A DNA stretch of 13,325 nt from Candidatus Caenarcanales bacterium (GTDB lineage: Bacteria > Cyanobacteriota > Vampirovibrionia > Caenarcaniphilales > Caenarcanaceae), in the NCBI GenBank assembly GCA_947489925.1, contig CANLFK010000051.1:1-13325 (forward strand), read 5' to 3'. The stretch's first letter is position 1; each line of letters opens with the position of its first letter. A program made the translations under genes and the position numbers. The notes under the pieces were generated by a model. The model was not told where the DNA came from and did not search any database. It saw only the letters and a program-made list of their open reading frames with translations. Shown here piece by piece: positions 7,504 to 13,325 of this stretch.

Positions 7504-8865
7504 ATGCAAAGTATTTTTAAAGCATATGATATTCGTGGAATTGTCGGCTCGGAATTAACAATTGATTTAGCTTATAAAATAGGCTTTGGTCTTGCGGTTA
7601 AAGTTTTTGCTGGCAAATGTCCCATTGTAGTTAGTCATGATGCTCGTACTCATTCTTTGGATATTACTGAAAGTTTAATTAAAGGGCTTAATCAAGGTGG
7701 CTGTTCTACAATTTCAATTGGACTTGCCTCTACTCCGATGAATTATTGGGCAAATGTTCACTTAAAAGCAGAGGGCAGCGTGCAAGTAACAGCTTCGCAC
7801 AATGGACCTAAGTATAATGGTTTCAAAGTTAGTGGAATAATGGCATCTCCTATTGGATTAGACAGCGGTCTAAAAGAAGTAGAAGATTTTATTGAAACTC
7901 ATTCTTTTGAGCAAAACGCAGTTAATAATTCTCAACAAAATACAATAAAAAATGATTTATTAATTGACTACCTAGACTTCATGAAGCAGTTTATTGATAC
8001 GAGTAATAGAAAATTAAAAATAGTTATTGATGCGGGTAATGGCATGGCTGGACATTTTCTGCCAGCATTTAAAGAATTATTAGGCGATAAAGCCGAAATT
8101 ATTCCTTTATTTTGGGAATTGGATGGAAATTTCCCGAATCATCCTCCAGATCCGATGAAGGAAGAGAATTTAGTTATTTTAAAAGAAAAAATTAAAAAAG
8201 ATGGTGCTGATTTTGGAGTAGCCTTTGATGGTGATGCTGATCGCTGTGTTTTTGTTGATGAAAACGGAAGTTTTATTTCTAGTGATTTAATCGTAGCTCT
8301 GCTCGCCAAAGACTTTTTACAACAATACCCAAAACAAACTATTTTATATGATTTAAGAAGTTCTGCTGTCGTTAAAGAAGTAATAGAAGAAAATGGAGGA
8401 ATTCCTTTAGCAGGGCGAGTTGGACATTCTTTTATGAAAAAAGCTATGAAAGATAATCATTCTGTTTTTGGCGGGGAACTTTCTGGTCATTATTACTTTA
8501 AAGATTGCTTTTATACTGATTCTGGCTTAATGGCATTAATCAAAGTAATTAATATACTTTCTTCAGATAATAATTCTAAATTGAGTAATATAATAAAGCC
8601 TTTTAAAAAGTACTTTTCTACTAATGAAATCAGTTTTAAGGTCAATAATACTAGTCAAATAGTTAAGTTAATTGAAAATACTTACAGTGTTGATGCTCTG
8701 GAAACTCACTATTTAGATGGATTATCAATTAAATATAAGGATTGGTGGTTCAATTTAAGACAAAGTAATACCGAGCCTTTATTGCGTTTAACATTAGAAA
8801 GCGTTTCAGAACAAATTTGTAAGCAAAAACTAATAGAAATTACCAATTTGATAAAAAATATTTGA
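7504..8865 (+). CDS. manB: Phosphomannomutase (possibly phosphomannomutase/phosphoglucomutase)
   Basis: This 453-residue member of the alpha-D-phosphohexomutase family interconverts mannose-6-phosphate and mannose-1-phosphate. All four active-site loops are present: TASHN (96-100) with the phosphorylated Ser98, the metal-binding DGDADR (242-247), the sugar-binding GGELSGH (323-329) and the phosphate-binding RQSNTEP (419-425). The N-terminal FKAYDIRG is typical of the ManB/CpsG/AlgC branch. Length is normal for the family. It follows manC by one base in an operon and completes the route from mannose-6-phosphate to GDP-mannose for the gmd-colD genes on the other side. AlgC-type enzymes also accept glucose phosphates, and this cannot be decided from sequence. 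The gene ends with TGA followed directly by TAA. Confidence 0.93.
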   Translation: MQSIFKAYDIRGIVGSELTIDLAYKIGFGLAVKVFAGKCPIVVSHDARTHSLDITESLIKGLNQGGCSTISIGLASTPMNYWANVHLKAEGSVQVTASHNGPKYNGFKVSGIMASPIGLDSGLKEVEDFIETHSFEQNAVNNSQQNTIKNDLLIDYLDFMKQFIDTSNRKLKIVIDAGNGMAGHFLPAFKELLGDKAEIIPLFWELDGNFPNHPPDPMKEENLVILKEKIKKDGADFGVAFDGDADRCVFVDENGSFISSDLIVALLAKDFLQQYPKQTILYDLRSSAVVKEVIEENGGIPLAGRVGHSFMKKAMKDNHSVFGGELSGHYYFKDCFYTDSGLMALIKVINILSSDNNSKLSNIIKPFKKYFSTNEISFKVNNTSQIVKLIENTYSVDALETHYLDGLSIKYKDWWFNLRQSNTEPLLRLTLESVSEQICKQKLIEITNLIKNI

Positions 8866-9089
8866 TAAAGTTTAAAGAATATCTTGTAGGTTAAGAGTTT
8901 TCTGTTTTTTAAGCATTTAGAGAGTTAATTAGACTTATTTTAGAGAAGACAAATTATCCTATTGATTGATTGGTTCTATTTATTATTTTGTTTTGAACTT
9001 GGAAATAAAGCTCTTAAAGCTATAAGTCAGGAAAATTTAACTTGCAAGGGGTAATTTTAGGAAGTTAGTAAAAAATTATTAAATAATAA

Positions 9090-9114
9090 TGCAGGGTGTT
9101 AGACCTTATTTATT
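9090..9114 (+). repeat. Repeat A, copy 1
   Basis: The pattern is TGCAGGGTGT, three variable bases, then ACCTTATTTATT. In this copy the variable bases are TAG. Twenty-two of 25 bases are identical to copies at 9365 and 10095. Read in the phase of the ABC transporter gene it gives MQGVRPYLF, close to the QGVQPYLL encoded there. Confidence 0.75.
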
Positions 9115-9132
9115 TTATCTGAATTGTAGATT

Positions 9133-9176
9133 ACCACAGATTATACGGATTTCACAGATATTTATTTACAGTTTTC
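9133..9176 (+). repeat. Repeat B, copy 1 (CACAGATT...GGATTTCACAGAT type)
   Basis: CCACAGATTATACGG and ATTTCACAGATATTT are followed by ATTTACAGTTTTC. The core 9145-9176 matches 9730-9762 with one substitution and one extra T. Strings of this style recur between genes in many unrelated bacterial genomes; I know this from general experience and have not searched. Confidence 0.7.
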
Positions 9177-9180
9177 CCAC

Positions 9181-9229
9181 TCTCTGAATGAGGATTTACA
9201 GGATTCAAAGATATACTGGATTTACGCTT
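9181..9229 (+). repeat. Repeat C (GGATTTACAGGATT type)
   Basis: The stretch starts TCTCTGAATGAGGATTTACA and repeats the unit GGATTTAC (9192-9199 and again at 9218-9225), lying immediately after repeat B copy 1. The CTGAAT...GGATTTACAGGATT wording resembles another widely dispersed bacterial intergenic repeat. Only one copy is present in this window. Confidence 0.5.
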
Positions 9230-9364
9230 TGTAAAGTTTTAATCAAAGCTAAAAAAACTTTAAATAAATACCTGAAAATTTTTAAATCTTGGACATGGTT
9301 CTTTTAAAGAGCTGAAAACAATTTTTTGAGTAGGCATATTGTGTTTTTAATTTAGTTGTATTTT

Positions 9365-9389
9365 TGCAGGGTGTCAAACCTTATTTATT
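9365..9389 (+). repeat. Repeat A, copy 2
   Basis: Same pattern as copy 1, with variable bases CAA. It differs by one base in 29 from the copy inside the ABC transporter gene when the preceding run of T is included. Similarity may extend upstream (AGTTGTA here, AGTTATA there). In the same phase it reads LQGVKPYLF and then meets a stop. Confidence 0.75.
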
Positions 9390-9466
9390 TTTAAAAAATT
9401 ATTGAAGTTATGAATGAGTTAATATAGAATAATCTATGCCTAGTAGCAAACTTAAGTTTAGAAAAA

Positions 9467-9707
9467 ATGAAAATTAATAGTCCTCTTAATAAACTTCTTG
9501 CTTGTACTTCTGCAAGTAAGAAAGTGAAATCAGCCGAGAGGACTGGTGAAGGAAAATTGCCATATCGTTCTAACTCTGACCAGACAGCTACGGAGAGTCT
9601 TCAACAAAAATTAGTAAATCATCCCTAACTATAAAGATATACTGACATCTGATATGACTCTTGAACAGATACTTCAGCATGTTGGTAAGCAGCATACAAA
9701 TCTTTAA
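9467..9707 (+). pseudogene. Possible small open frame with a frameshift; function unknown
   Basis: An ATG at 9467 opens 53 codons ending at TAA 9626-9628. The product starts MKINSPLNKLLACTSASKK and ends LVNHP. A second frame running through NYKDILTSDMTLEQILQHVG stops at 9705-9707, and the two would join naturally (NHP-NYKD) by a shift near 9626. I do not recognise either part. There is no Shine-Dalgarno, and the base composition is richer in G+C than the neighbours. The same stretch contains nested inverted repeats, so an RNA is an equally good explanation. This may be a decayed gene, or not a gene at all. Confidence 0.2.
9479..9600. ncRNA. Candidate structured RNA (nested stem-loops), unidentified
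   Basis: AGTCCTCT (9479-9486) pairs perfectly with AGAGGACT (9537-9544). Inside lies a ten-pair hairpin, TTCTTGCTTG (9495-9504) with CAAGTAAGAA (9513-9522), containing one G-U pair and an eight-base loop. Downstream, CTGGT (9543-9547) can pair with ACCAG (9579-9583), and ACTCT (9573-9577) with AGAGT (9594-9598); the first of these competes with the outer stem. Bases 9531-9600 are half G+C in an A+T-rich genome, a known pointer to structured RNAs. I recognise no known class. The strand is uncertain; the description is for the plus strand. Confidence 0.3.
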
Positions 9708-9762
9708 ATCGCAGATTGGTAAACATAACACGGATTTCACAGATATTTTATTTATAGTTTTC
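9708..9762 (+). repeat. Repeat B, copy 2
   Basis: CGCAGATT is followed by a 12-base interval and then CACGGATTTCACAGATATTT, ending TTATTTATAGTTTTC. The core 9730-9762 is nearly identical to 9145-9176 of copy 1, in the same orientation and about 585 bases away. Confidence 0.7.
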
Positions 9763-9806
9763 TAGCCAAAATAAAGCTTTCTCAAAGCGGAAAGACGATT
9801 TCTAAA

Positions 9807-9850
9807 CTATCTGTGTCATCTTTTTATCTGCGTCCATCTGTGATTCAGGA
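9807..9850 (-). repeat. Repeat B-like, inverted copy
   Basis: ACTATCTGTGTCATC and ATCTGCGTCCATCTGTG are the reverse-complement wording of the CACAGAT/GGATTTCACAGAT repeats, with an internal near-repeat of ATCTG(T/C)GTC. The 12-mer TTTATTTACAGT shared with copy 1 occurs nearby at 9856-9867 in direct orientation, so pieces of the repeat appear shuffled here. Confidence 0.5.
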
Positions 9851-9994
9851 GTGTTTTTATTTACAGTAAATAATTTCTTTCAGTAGCTGTGTTATTTTTG
9901 TGATTTAAATAATTGAATAAATTAAATTAATCTTTCTGAAAGCTGATTTGCTAAGATTCTAGGATAAAATTAAATAAAATTAGCTGAATTATAA

Positions 9995-11740
9995 ATGAGC
10001 CAAACTAATTCTTTAAAACAATTAATTCCTTTCCTGAAGCCGTTTAAGAAAACTTTAATATTAATATTTGCAAGTGTTCCAGTTATAGCTTTTTTGCAGG
10101 GTGTCCAACCTTATTTATTACAATTAACAATTGAAAAATTAAATAAAGTAAATCAAAGCGAAAATAATATTTATTTGTATCCAGTTTTAATCGGGGCAAG
10201 CATTTTAATATTATTTGGTTTTAAAGTTTGGCAAAACTCATTAGTACAAGAGATTGGACAAAAATTTGTTTTTTCAATTAGAACTAAATTATTTTCTCAT
10301 TTACAAAGTCTTTCAATTGACTTTTTTGAACAGAATCAAGTTGGTAAATTATTAACAAGATTAACTAGTGATATTGAAGCTCTCAGTGAAACATTTTCTT
10401 CGGGTTTGGTTGGCGGTGCAAATGATATTTTTTGTTTGATGGGTATTATTATTTTTATGTTTTATATTGATTGGAAATTAGCTTTAATACAAATTATTTT
10501 ATTGCCAATTTTAATTTTATTAACTAAATTATTTGAAAAAGACTATCAGAAAGCCAATTTAGAATCTCGTAAACAATTAGGACAATTAAATAGTTTATTT
10601 CAGGAAAGCCTTTTGGGGCTAAAAGTCATTAAACTTTTCAATCAATTTCGGAATTTAAGCCGTGAATTTGCGGAAGTAACTTTGCAATACATTAAAGCCA
10701 ATAATAAATATATTTTTGCAGATTCTTTATTCTCGGCAGTAATTGAATTAATCAGTATTTTGGCTATTATTTTAGTAATTATTTCAACTTTGATTTTCCT
10801 TAAAAATGGCTTTCATATTTCAGCTGGTAAATTAATTGCTTTTGTTGGTTATACACAAATATTATTTGGTCCAATTAGAAGCTTAAGTGAAAAGTTTTCG
10901 GTTTTTCAGTCTGGTTTTACAGCAGCAAATCGAATAAGTGAATTACTTTCAACTGAAAACAAATTTTTAATTAATAATATTGCTTCCACTAAGGCTTTCC
11001 CAGAGAGGTTGAATTTAAAATTTGAGCAAGTTTATTTTAAGTATAAAGCTGAAGGCAATTATGCACTAGAAAATATTAGTTTTAACTTAGAAGAAGGTCA
11101 TAGCTTGGGAATAGTTGGACAAACTGGTTCTGGGAAAAGCACTTTAATTAAATTATTATGCCGCTTTTACGATCCAACTCAAGGAAAAATTATAATTGAA
11201 AACACTGACTTAACTGAATTAGACCCGTCAGTAATTAGACAAAATATATTAATGATTCCACAAAGGAGTTTTCTTTTTAGCGGTTCGATCAAAGACAATT
11301 TGCTTTTAAATAAAACTGACTTTTCTGATCAACAATTAAAAAATATAGCTGAAGAAACAGGACTTCTGGAATTAATCAGCAATTTGAAAGATGGTTTTAA
11401 TACTGAATTAAGAGAAGGGGGCGTAGACTTATCAAGTGGACAAAAACAATTAATTTCTTTAACAAGGGCTTTGATTCAAAATTCTAAGGTTTTAATTTTA
11501 GATGAAGCAACTGCTAGCCTAGACGCTTACACTGAACAAATTGTTACTAAAGCCGTTCAAAAAATTATTCACAGTGGAAAAACAGTTATTTTTATAGCTC
11601 ATCGTCTTAATTTAGTAAAAGAATGCAATAAAATTTTAGTTTTACAAAATGGCAAAATTAAAGAAGCTGGCTCTCATGAAGAACTTATGGAATTAAATAA
11701 TTATTATTCTCAGCTTGTTTCTTTAAGTGATTTAATATAG
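9995..11740 (+). CDS. ABC transporter, fused membrane and ATP-binding domains (half-transporter, MsbA-like class)
   Basis: This 581-residue protein is an exporter-type half-transporter that should work as a homodimer or with a partner encoded elsewhere. The membrane domain covers about residues 15-310, with hydrophobic segments near 19-43, 60-77, 143-158, 161-178, 248-269 and 278-293. The nucleotide-binding domain is complete: Walker A GQTGSGKS (375-382), Q-loop IPQRS (421-425), signature LSSGQ (479-483), Walker B VLILDE (499-504), D-loop SLD (508-510) and switch His536 in IAHR. Substrates of this class include lipids, lipid-linked glycans, drugs and peptides, and the sequence does not choose. 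Location near sugar-nucleotide genes makes lipid-glycan export possible, but 1.1 kb of repeats separates them. The ATG at 9995 has no Shine-Dalgarno. Codons 34-42 contain a sequence repeated twice in the upstream intergenic region. Confidence 0.92.
   Translation: MSQTNSLKQLIPFLKPFKKTLILIFASVPVIAFLQGVQPYLLQLTIEKLNKVNQSENNIYLYPVLIGASILILFGFKVWQNSLVQEIGQKFVFSIRTKLFSHLQSLSIDFFEQNQVGKLLTRLTSDIEALSETFSSGLVGGANDIFCLMGIIIFMFYIDWKLALIQIILLPILILLTKLFEKDYQKANLESRKQLGQLNSLFQESLLGLKVIKLFNQFRNLSREFAEVTLQYIKANNKYIFADSLFSAVIELISILAIILVIISTLIFLKNGFHISAGKLIAFVGYTQILFGPIRSLSEKFSVFQSGFTAANRISELLSTENKFLINNIASTKAFPERLNLKFEQVYFKYKAEGNYALENISFNLEEGHSLGIVGQTGSGKSTLIKLLCRFYDPTQGKIIIENTDLTELDPSVIRQNILMIPQRSFLFSGSIKDNLLLNKTDFSDQQLKNIAEETGLLELISNLKDGFNTELREGGVDLSSGQKQLISLTRALIQNSKVLILDEATASLDAYTEQIVTKAVQKIIHSGKTVIFIAHRLNLVKECNKILVLQNGKIKEAGSHEELMELNNYYSQLVSLSDLI
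10095..10119 (+). repeat. Repeat A, copy 3, inside the ABC transporter gene
   Basis: The same 25-base pattern with variable bases CCA lies in codons 34-42 of the ABC transporter, encoding part of LQGVQPYLL in its first membrane segment. That peptide is ordinary for the family, so this copy is probably the functional original and the two intergenic copies are fragments of it or of paralogous genes. Confidence 0.7.
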
Positions 11741-11781
11741 CAACGATAAATTTTAAATAATGTGAGTTCGATAATTTAGTT

Positions 11782-11787
11782 TATAAT
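11782..11787 (+). promoter_or_regulatory. Possible -10 element for lemA
   Basis: A perfect TATAAT lies 34 bases before the lemA ATG, in the 81-base gap after the ABC transporter. No convincing -35 is present. Its placement resembles the TATAAT before the glycosyltransferase gene at 317, which slightly strengthens both. Confidence 0.3.
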
Positions 11788-11821
11788 GCAAATTCTCTTG
11801 TTTAAATAAAAATAATTACAA

Positions 11822-12397
11822 ATGAAAATTCTAATTCCAGTTTTGGCAGTTTTAGGCTTATTAGGCTTGTGGATTGTTGGTTCATATAATGGGCTAGTTC
11901 AATCTAATGAAGAAGTTAAAACTCAATGGTCTCAAGTTGAAGTTTCTTATCAAAGAAGATTTGATTTAATACCAAATTTAGTTAGTACCACCAAAGGCTT
12001 TGCCAAACAAGAAAAAGAAGTTATTGGTGAAATTGCCCAAGCTCGTACTCATTATAGTGGTGCAACTACCATGAATGATAAAATACAAGCGGCTAATCAG
12101 GTTGAATCTGCTTTGGGGCGTTTAATGGTCATAACTGAAAATTATCCTACTCTCACTTCATCTGAATTATTTAAATCCTTAATGGTTGAACTAGAAGGCA
12201 CAGAAAACCGAATCAGTGTAGAAAGAAAGCGTTACAATGATATTGCGAAAAATTTTAATATTCAGGTTCGTTCTTTCCCAGCCAGTTTAATTGCTGGATT
12301 TTTAGGTTTTAAACCAGCCGAATTATTTGCTGTGAGTACGGCTGAAGCCAAAAATGCCCCGAAAGTAAATTTTGATAATAATGAAAAAGCTAATTAG
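11822..12397 (+). CDS. lemA: LemA family protein
   Basis: This 191-residue protein has a single N-terminal membrane segment (about 4-20) followed by the helical LemA domain. Family hallmarks are YNGLVQSNEEVKTQWSQVE (22-40) and QRRFDLIPNLV (44-54), followed by the helix of TTKGFAKQEKEVIGEIAQAR. The length is normal for LemA. The domain is expected on one face of the cytoplasmic membrane; its biochemical function is not established. The ATG at 11822 follows an A-rich leader without a Shine-Dalgarno. Its last 17 bases overlap the start of the TPM-domain gene, a pairing of lemA with TPM-domain genes that recurs in many bacteria, so the two products probably work together at the envelope. Confidence 0.92.
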   Translation: MKILIPVLAVLGLLGLWIVGSYNGLVQSNEEVKTQWSQVEVSYQRRFDLIPNLVSTTKGFAKQEKEVIGEIAQARTHYSGATTMNDKIQAANQVESALGRLMVITENYPTLTSSELFKSLMVELEGTENRISVERKRYNDIAKNFNIQVRSFPASLIAGFLGFKPAELFAVSTAEAKNAPKVNFDNNEKAN

Positions 12398-13253
12398 TTT
12401 TGGTTTATTAGTATTTAGTTTTTGTTTTATTGTTCAGATAGCAAATGCCTTTACAGTACCGCAATATGAGGGCTTTTTGAATGATTATACCAATACTTTA
12501 ACTACCGAACAAAAAGTACAATTAAATACTGAGCTCACTGAATATGAAAAGAAAACTGGCAATGAATTAACGGTTGTGATTATTGATAGTTTAGATGATG
12601 AAACAGTTGAAACTGCGGCTGAAAAGATATTTAATACTTGGAAAATTGGCAAAAAGAAAAAAGATAATGGAGTATTATTTTTAATTTCATTGAAAGATCG
12701 TAAAATGAGAATTGAAGTAGGTTATGGCTTAGAAGGTGATTTGACAGACCTAGAATCAAATTGGATTTTAAATGATACCGTTAAACCTTATTTTAAAAAA
12801 GCTGATTATTATACTGGTATTAAAGCTGGTACTGATAAAATAATTGAAGCTCTCATATCCTCAGTTTCAATCGTACCTGAGCCAGAACCAGAAAAAACTA
12901 ATTGGTTTGGTTTATTATTTTTTGCATTTATTGGTTTTCAATGGTTAGTTTCTATTTTAGCTCGTAGTAAATCTTGGTGGCTTGGTGGAGTAGTTGGTGG
13001 CTTAATTGGTATTTTGATTACTATTTTTGTTTCAGCTAATCTTTTATTATTAACACCAGTTTTAATTATTTTGGGCTTATTATTAGATTATATTGTTTCA
13101 AAAGAGTATAAAAAAGCTGGGACTACCTCTTGGTGGGCTGGTGGCGGTTATACACAAAGTAATTACCATAACAGTAATGATAGTAATAATGATTCGTTTG
13201 GTGGCTTTGGTGGAGGTAGCTCTGGCGGGGGCGGTAGTTCTAGTGATTGGTAA
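12381..13253 (+). CDS. TPM-domain membrane protein with signal peptide and Gly/Ser-rich tail (YgcG-like)
   Basis: The 290-residue protein has a signal peptide (1-23, with ANA before the likely cleavage site). A TPM domain follows (about 28-160), including NGVLFLISLKDRKMRIEVGY (96-115) and GLEGDLTD. Next come a Pro/Glu linker (PEPEPE) and two to three hydrophobic segments (175-193, 200-238). The end is a low-complexity Gly/Ser tail finishing SSSDW. This layout is that of YgcG-type proteins. The domain should face outward, anchored by its C-terminal segments. The frame could begin three codons earlier at a TTG (12372), but the ATG at 12381 gives a standard signal peptide start, MKKLISFGLLV. It overlaps lemA by 17 bases in another frame, implying translational coupling. 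TPM domains have been linked to phosphatase activity and photosystem repair in plants; the bacterial role is unclear. Confidence 0.88.
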   Translation: MKKLISFGLLVFSFCFIVQIANAFTVPQYEGFLNDYTNTLTTEQKVQLNTELTEYEKKTGNELTVVIIDSLDDETVETAAEKIFNTWKIGKKKKDNGVLFLISLKDRKMRIEVGYGLEGDLTDLESNWILNDTVKPYFKKADYYTGIKAGTDKIIEALISSVSIVPEPEPEKTNWFGLLFFAFIGFQWLVSILARSKSWWLGGVVGGLIGILITIFVSANLLLLTPVLIILGLLLDYIVSKEYKKAGTTSWWAGGGYTQSNYHNSNDSNNDSFGGFGGGSSGGGGSSSDW

Positions 13254-13270
13254 AACAAATGTAAATTAAA

Positions 13271-13325
13271 ATGAAAAACCTTTTATATATTTTGTTAATA
13301 TTATTTATTCTTTGTAATCCAGCTC
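13271..13325 (+). CDS. Start of a further gene, probable exported protein (truncated by window end)
   Basis: An ATG 17 bases after the TPM gene stop opens a frame to the window edge. The eighteen visible residues, MKNLLYILLILFILCNPA, look like a signal peptide or membrane segment, with a possible lipoprotein-like Cys at residue 15. The same strand and short gap suggest it belongs to the lemA operon. The leader (GTAAATTAAA) is A-rich without a Shine-Dalgarno. Too little is present to name it. Confidence 0.55.
   Translation, partial: MKNLLYILLILFILCNPA

Larger units (their letters stand above)
8866..9994. other. Repeat-rich intergenic region of about 1.1 kb
   Basis: No convincing protein gene is visible on either strand between manB and the ABC transporter gene. 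The stretch instead holds several short dispersed repeats (listed separately), a G+C-rich patch around 9531-9600 (35 of 70 bases G or C) in otherwise A+T-rich DNA, and a possible small open frame at 9467. Around 8870-9080 and 9230-9350 I see nothing beyond A+T-rich sequence. No strong rho-independent terminator follows manB. The promoter for the ABC transporter should lie near the right end; TTGCTA at 9948 and TAAATA at 9971 have a 17-base spacing but match consensus poorly. The appearance is of debris from past insertions or decayed genes. Confidence 0.7.

Noticed and set aside
8863..8868. UGA recoding (as in Gracilibacteria) suggested by TGA-TAA at the manB end
   Set aside because: Glycines are encoded by GGN throughout, no frame needs an internal TGA, and manB ends at its normal family length at this TGA.
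8866..8960. Rho-independent terminator after manB
   Set aside because: Only a four-pair AAGA/TCTT hairpin with a three-base loop is present, and the T run is about 20 bases away.
9479..9544. tRNA-like fold of 66 bases closed by an eight-pair stem
   Set aside because: There is no D-arm or GGTTCGAATCC-type T-arm, and the inner hairpin has an eight-base loop, so it is not a tRNA.
9090..9872. CRISPR array in the repeat-rich gap
   Set aside because: The repeats are few, degenerate, irregularly spaced and in both orientations, with no uniform spacers and no cas genes nearby.

Overview
The window comes from a strongly A+T-rich bacterial genome (roughly 70% A+T by eye) using the standard code; TAA, TAG and TGA all end genes here. 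The content suggests a Gram-negative-type cell: a GDP-linked 3,6-dideoxyhexose pathway (typical of LPS O-antigen), lipid-linked-type glycosyltransferases, an ABC half-transporter, and a LemA/TPM-domain envelope pair. Most start codons lack a clear Shine-Dalgarno sequence, which occurs in several phyla (for example Bacteroidota and Cyanobacteriota relatives). I cannot fix the phylum from sequence alone.

Layout. (1) 1-186, minus strand: N-terminal part of a retropepsin-like (clan AA) aspartic protease, starting at TTG. (2) 317-2688, plus strand: a DPM1-like family 2 glycosyltransferase followed by a large multi-pass membrane protein resembling GT-C glycosyltransferases. (3) 2681-5926, minus strand: a tight three-gene operon in transcription order gmd, colD, and a GMD-like SDR paralogue. 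(4) 6066-8865, plus strand, divergent from gmd: manC and manB, one base apart. (5) 8866-9994: about 1.1 kb without a convincing gene, rich in short dispersed repeats and holding a G+C-rich patch with nested inverted repeats. (6) 9995-11740: ABC half-transporter. (7) 11822-13253: lemA and an overlapping TPM-domain gene, then the first codons of another probable exported protein.

How the genes fit together. The bifunctional ManC and the phosphomannomutase ManB can make GDP-mannose from fructose-6-phosphate. Gmd converts it to GDP-4-keto-6-deoxymannose. ColD, with the diagnostic His in place of the PLP-binding Lys, removes the C3 hydroxyl to give GDP-4-keto-3,6-dideoxymannose. The expected last enzyme, ColC (an epimerase/reductase of the GDP-fucose synthase type), is absent. 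Directly after colD lies a GMD-family protein that keeps the SDR Ser/Tyr/Lys set but has lost the dehydratase Glu and other GMD motifs. It is the natural candidate for the final 4-keto reduction, so the product could be GDP-colitose or a different GDP-3,6-dideoxyhexose. The neighbouring GT2 and GT-C-like proteins could move such a sugar through a polyprenyl-phosphate carrier onto an envelope glycan.

The most unusual points are this altered-active-site GMD paralogue beside a true ColD, and the repeat-rich intergenic region, two of whose repeats echo the 5' part of the downstream ABC transporter gene.
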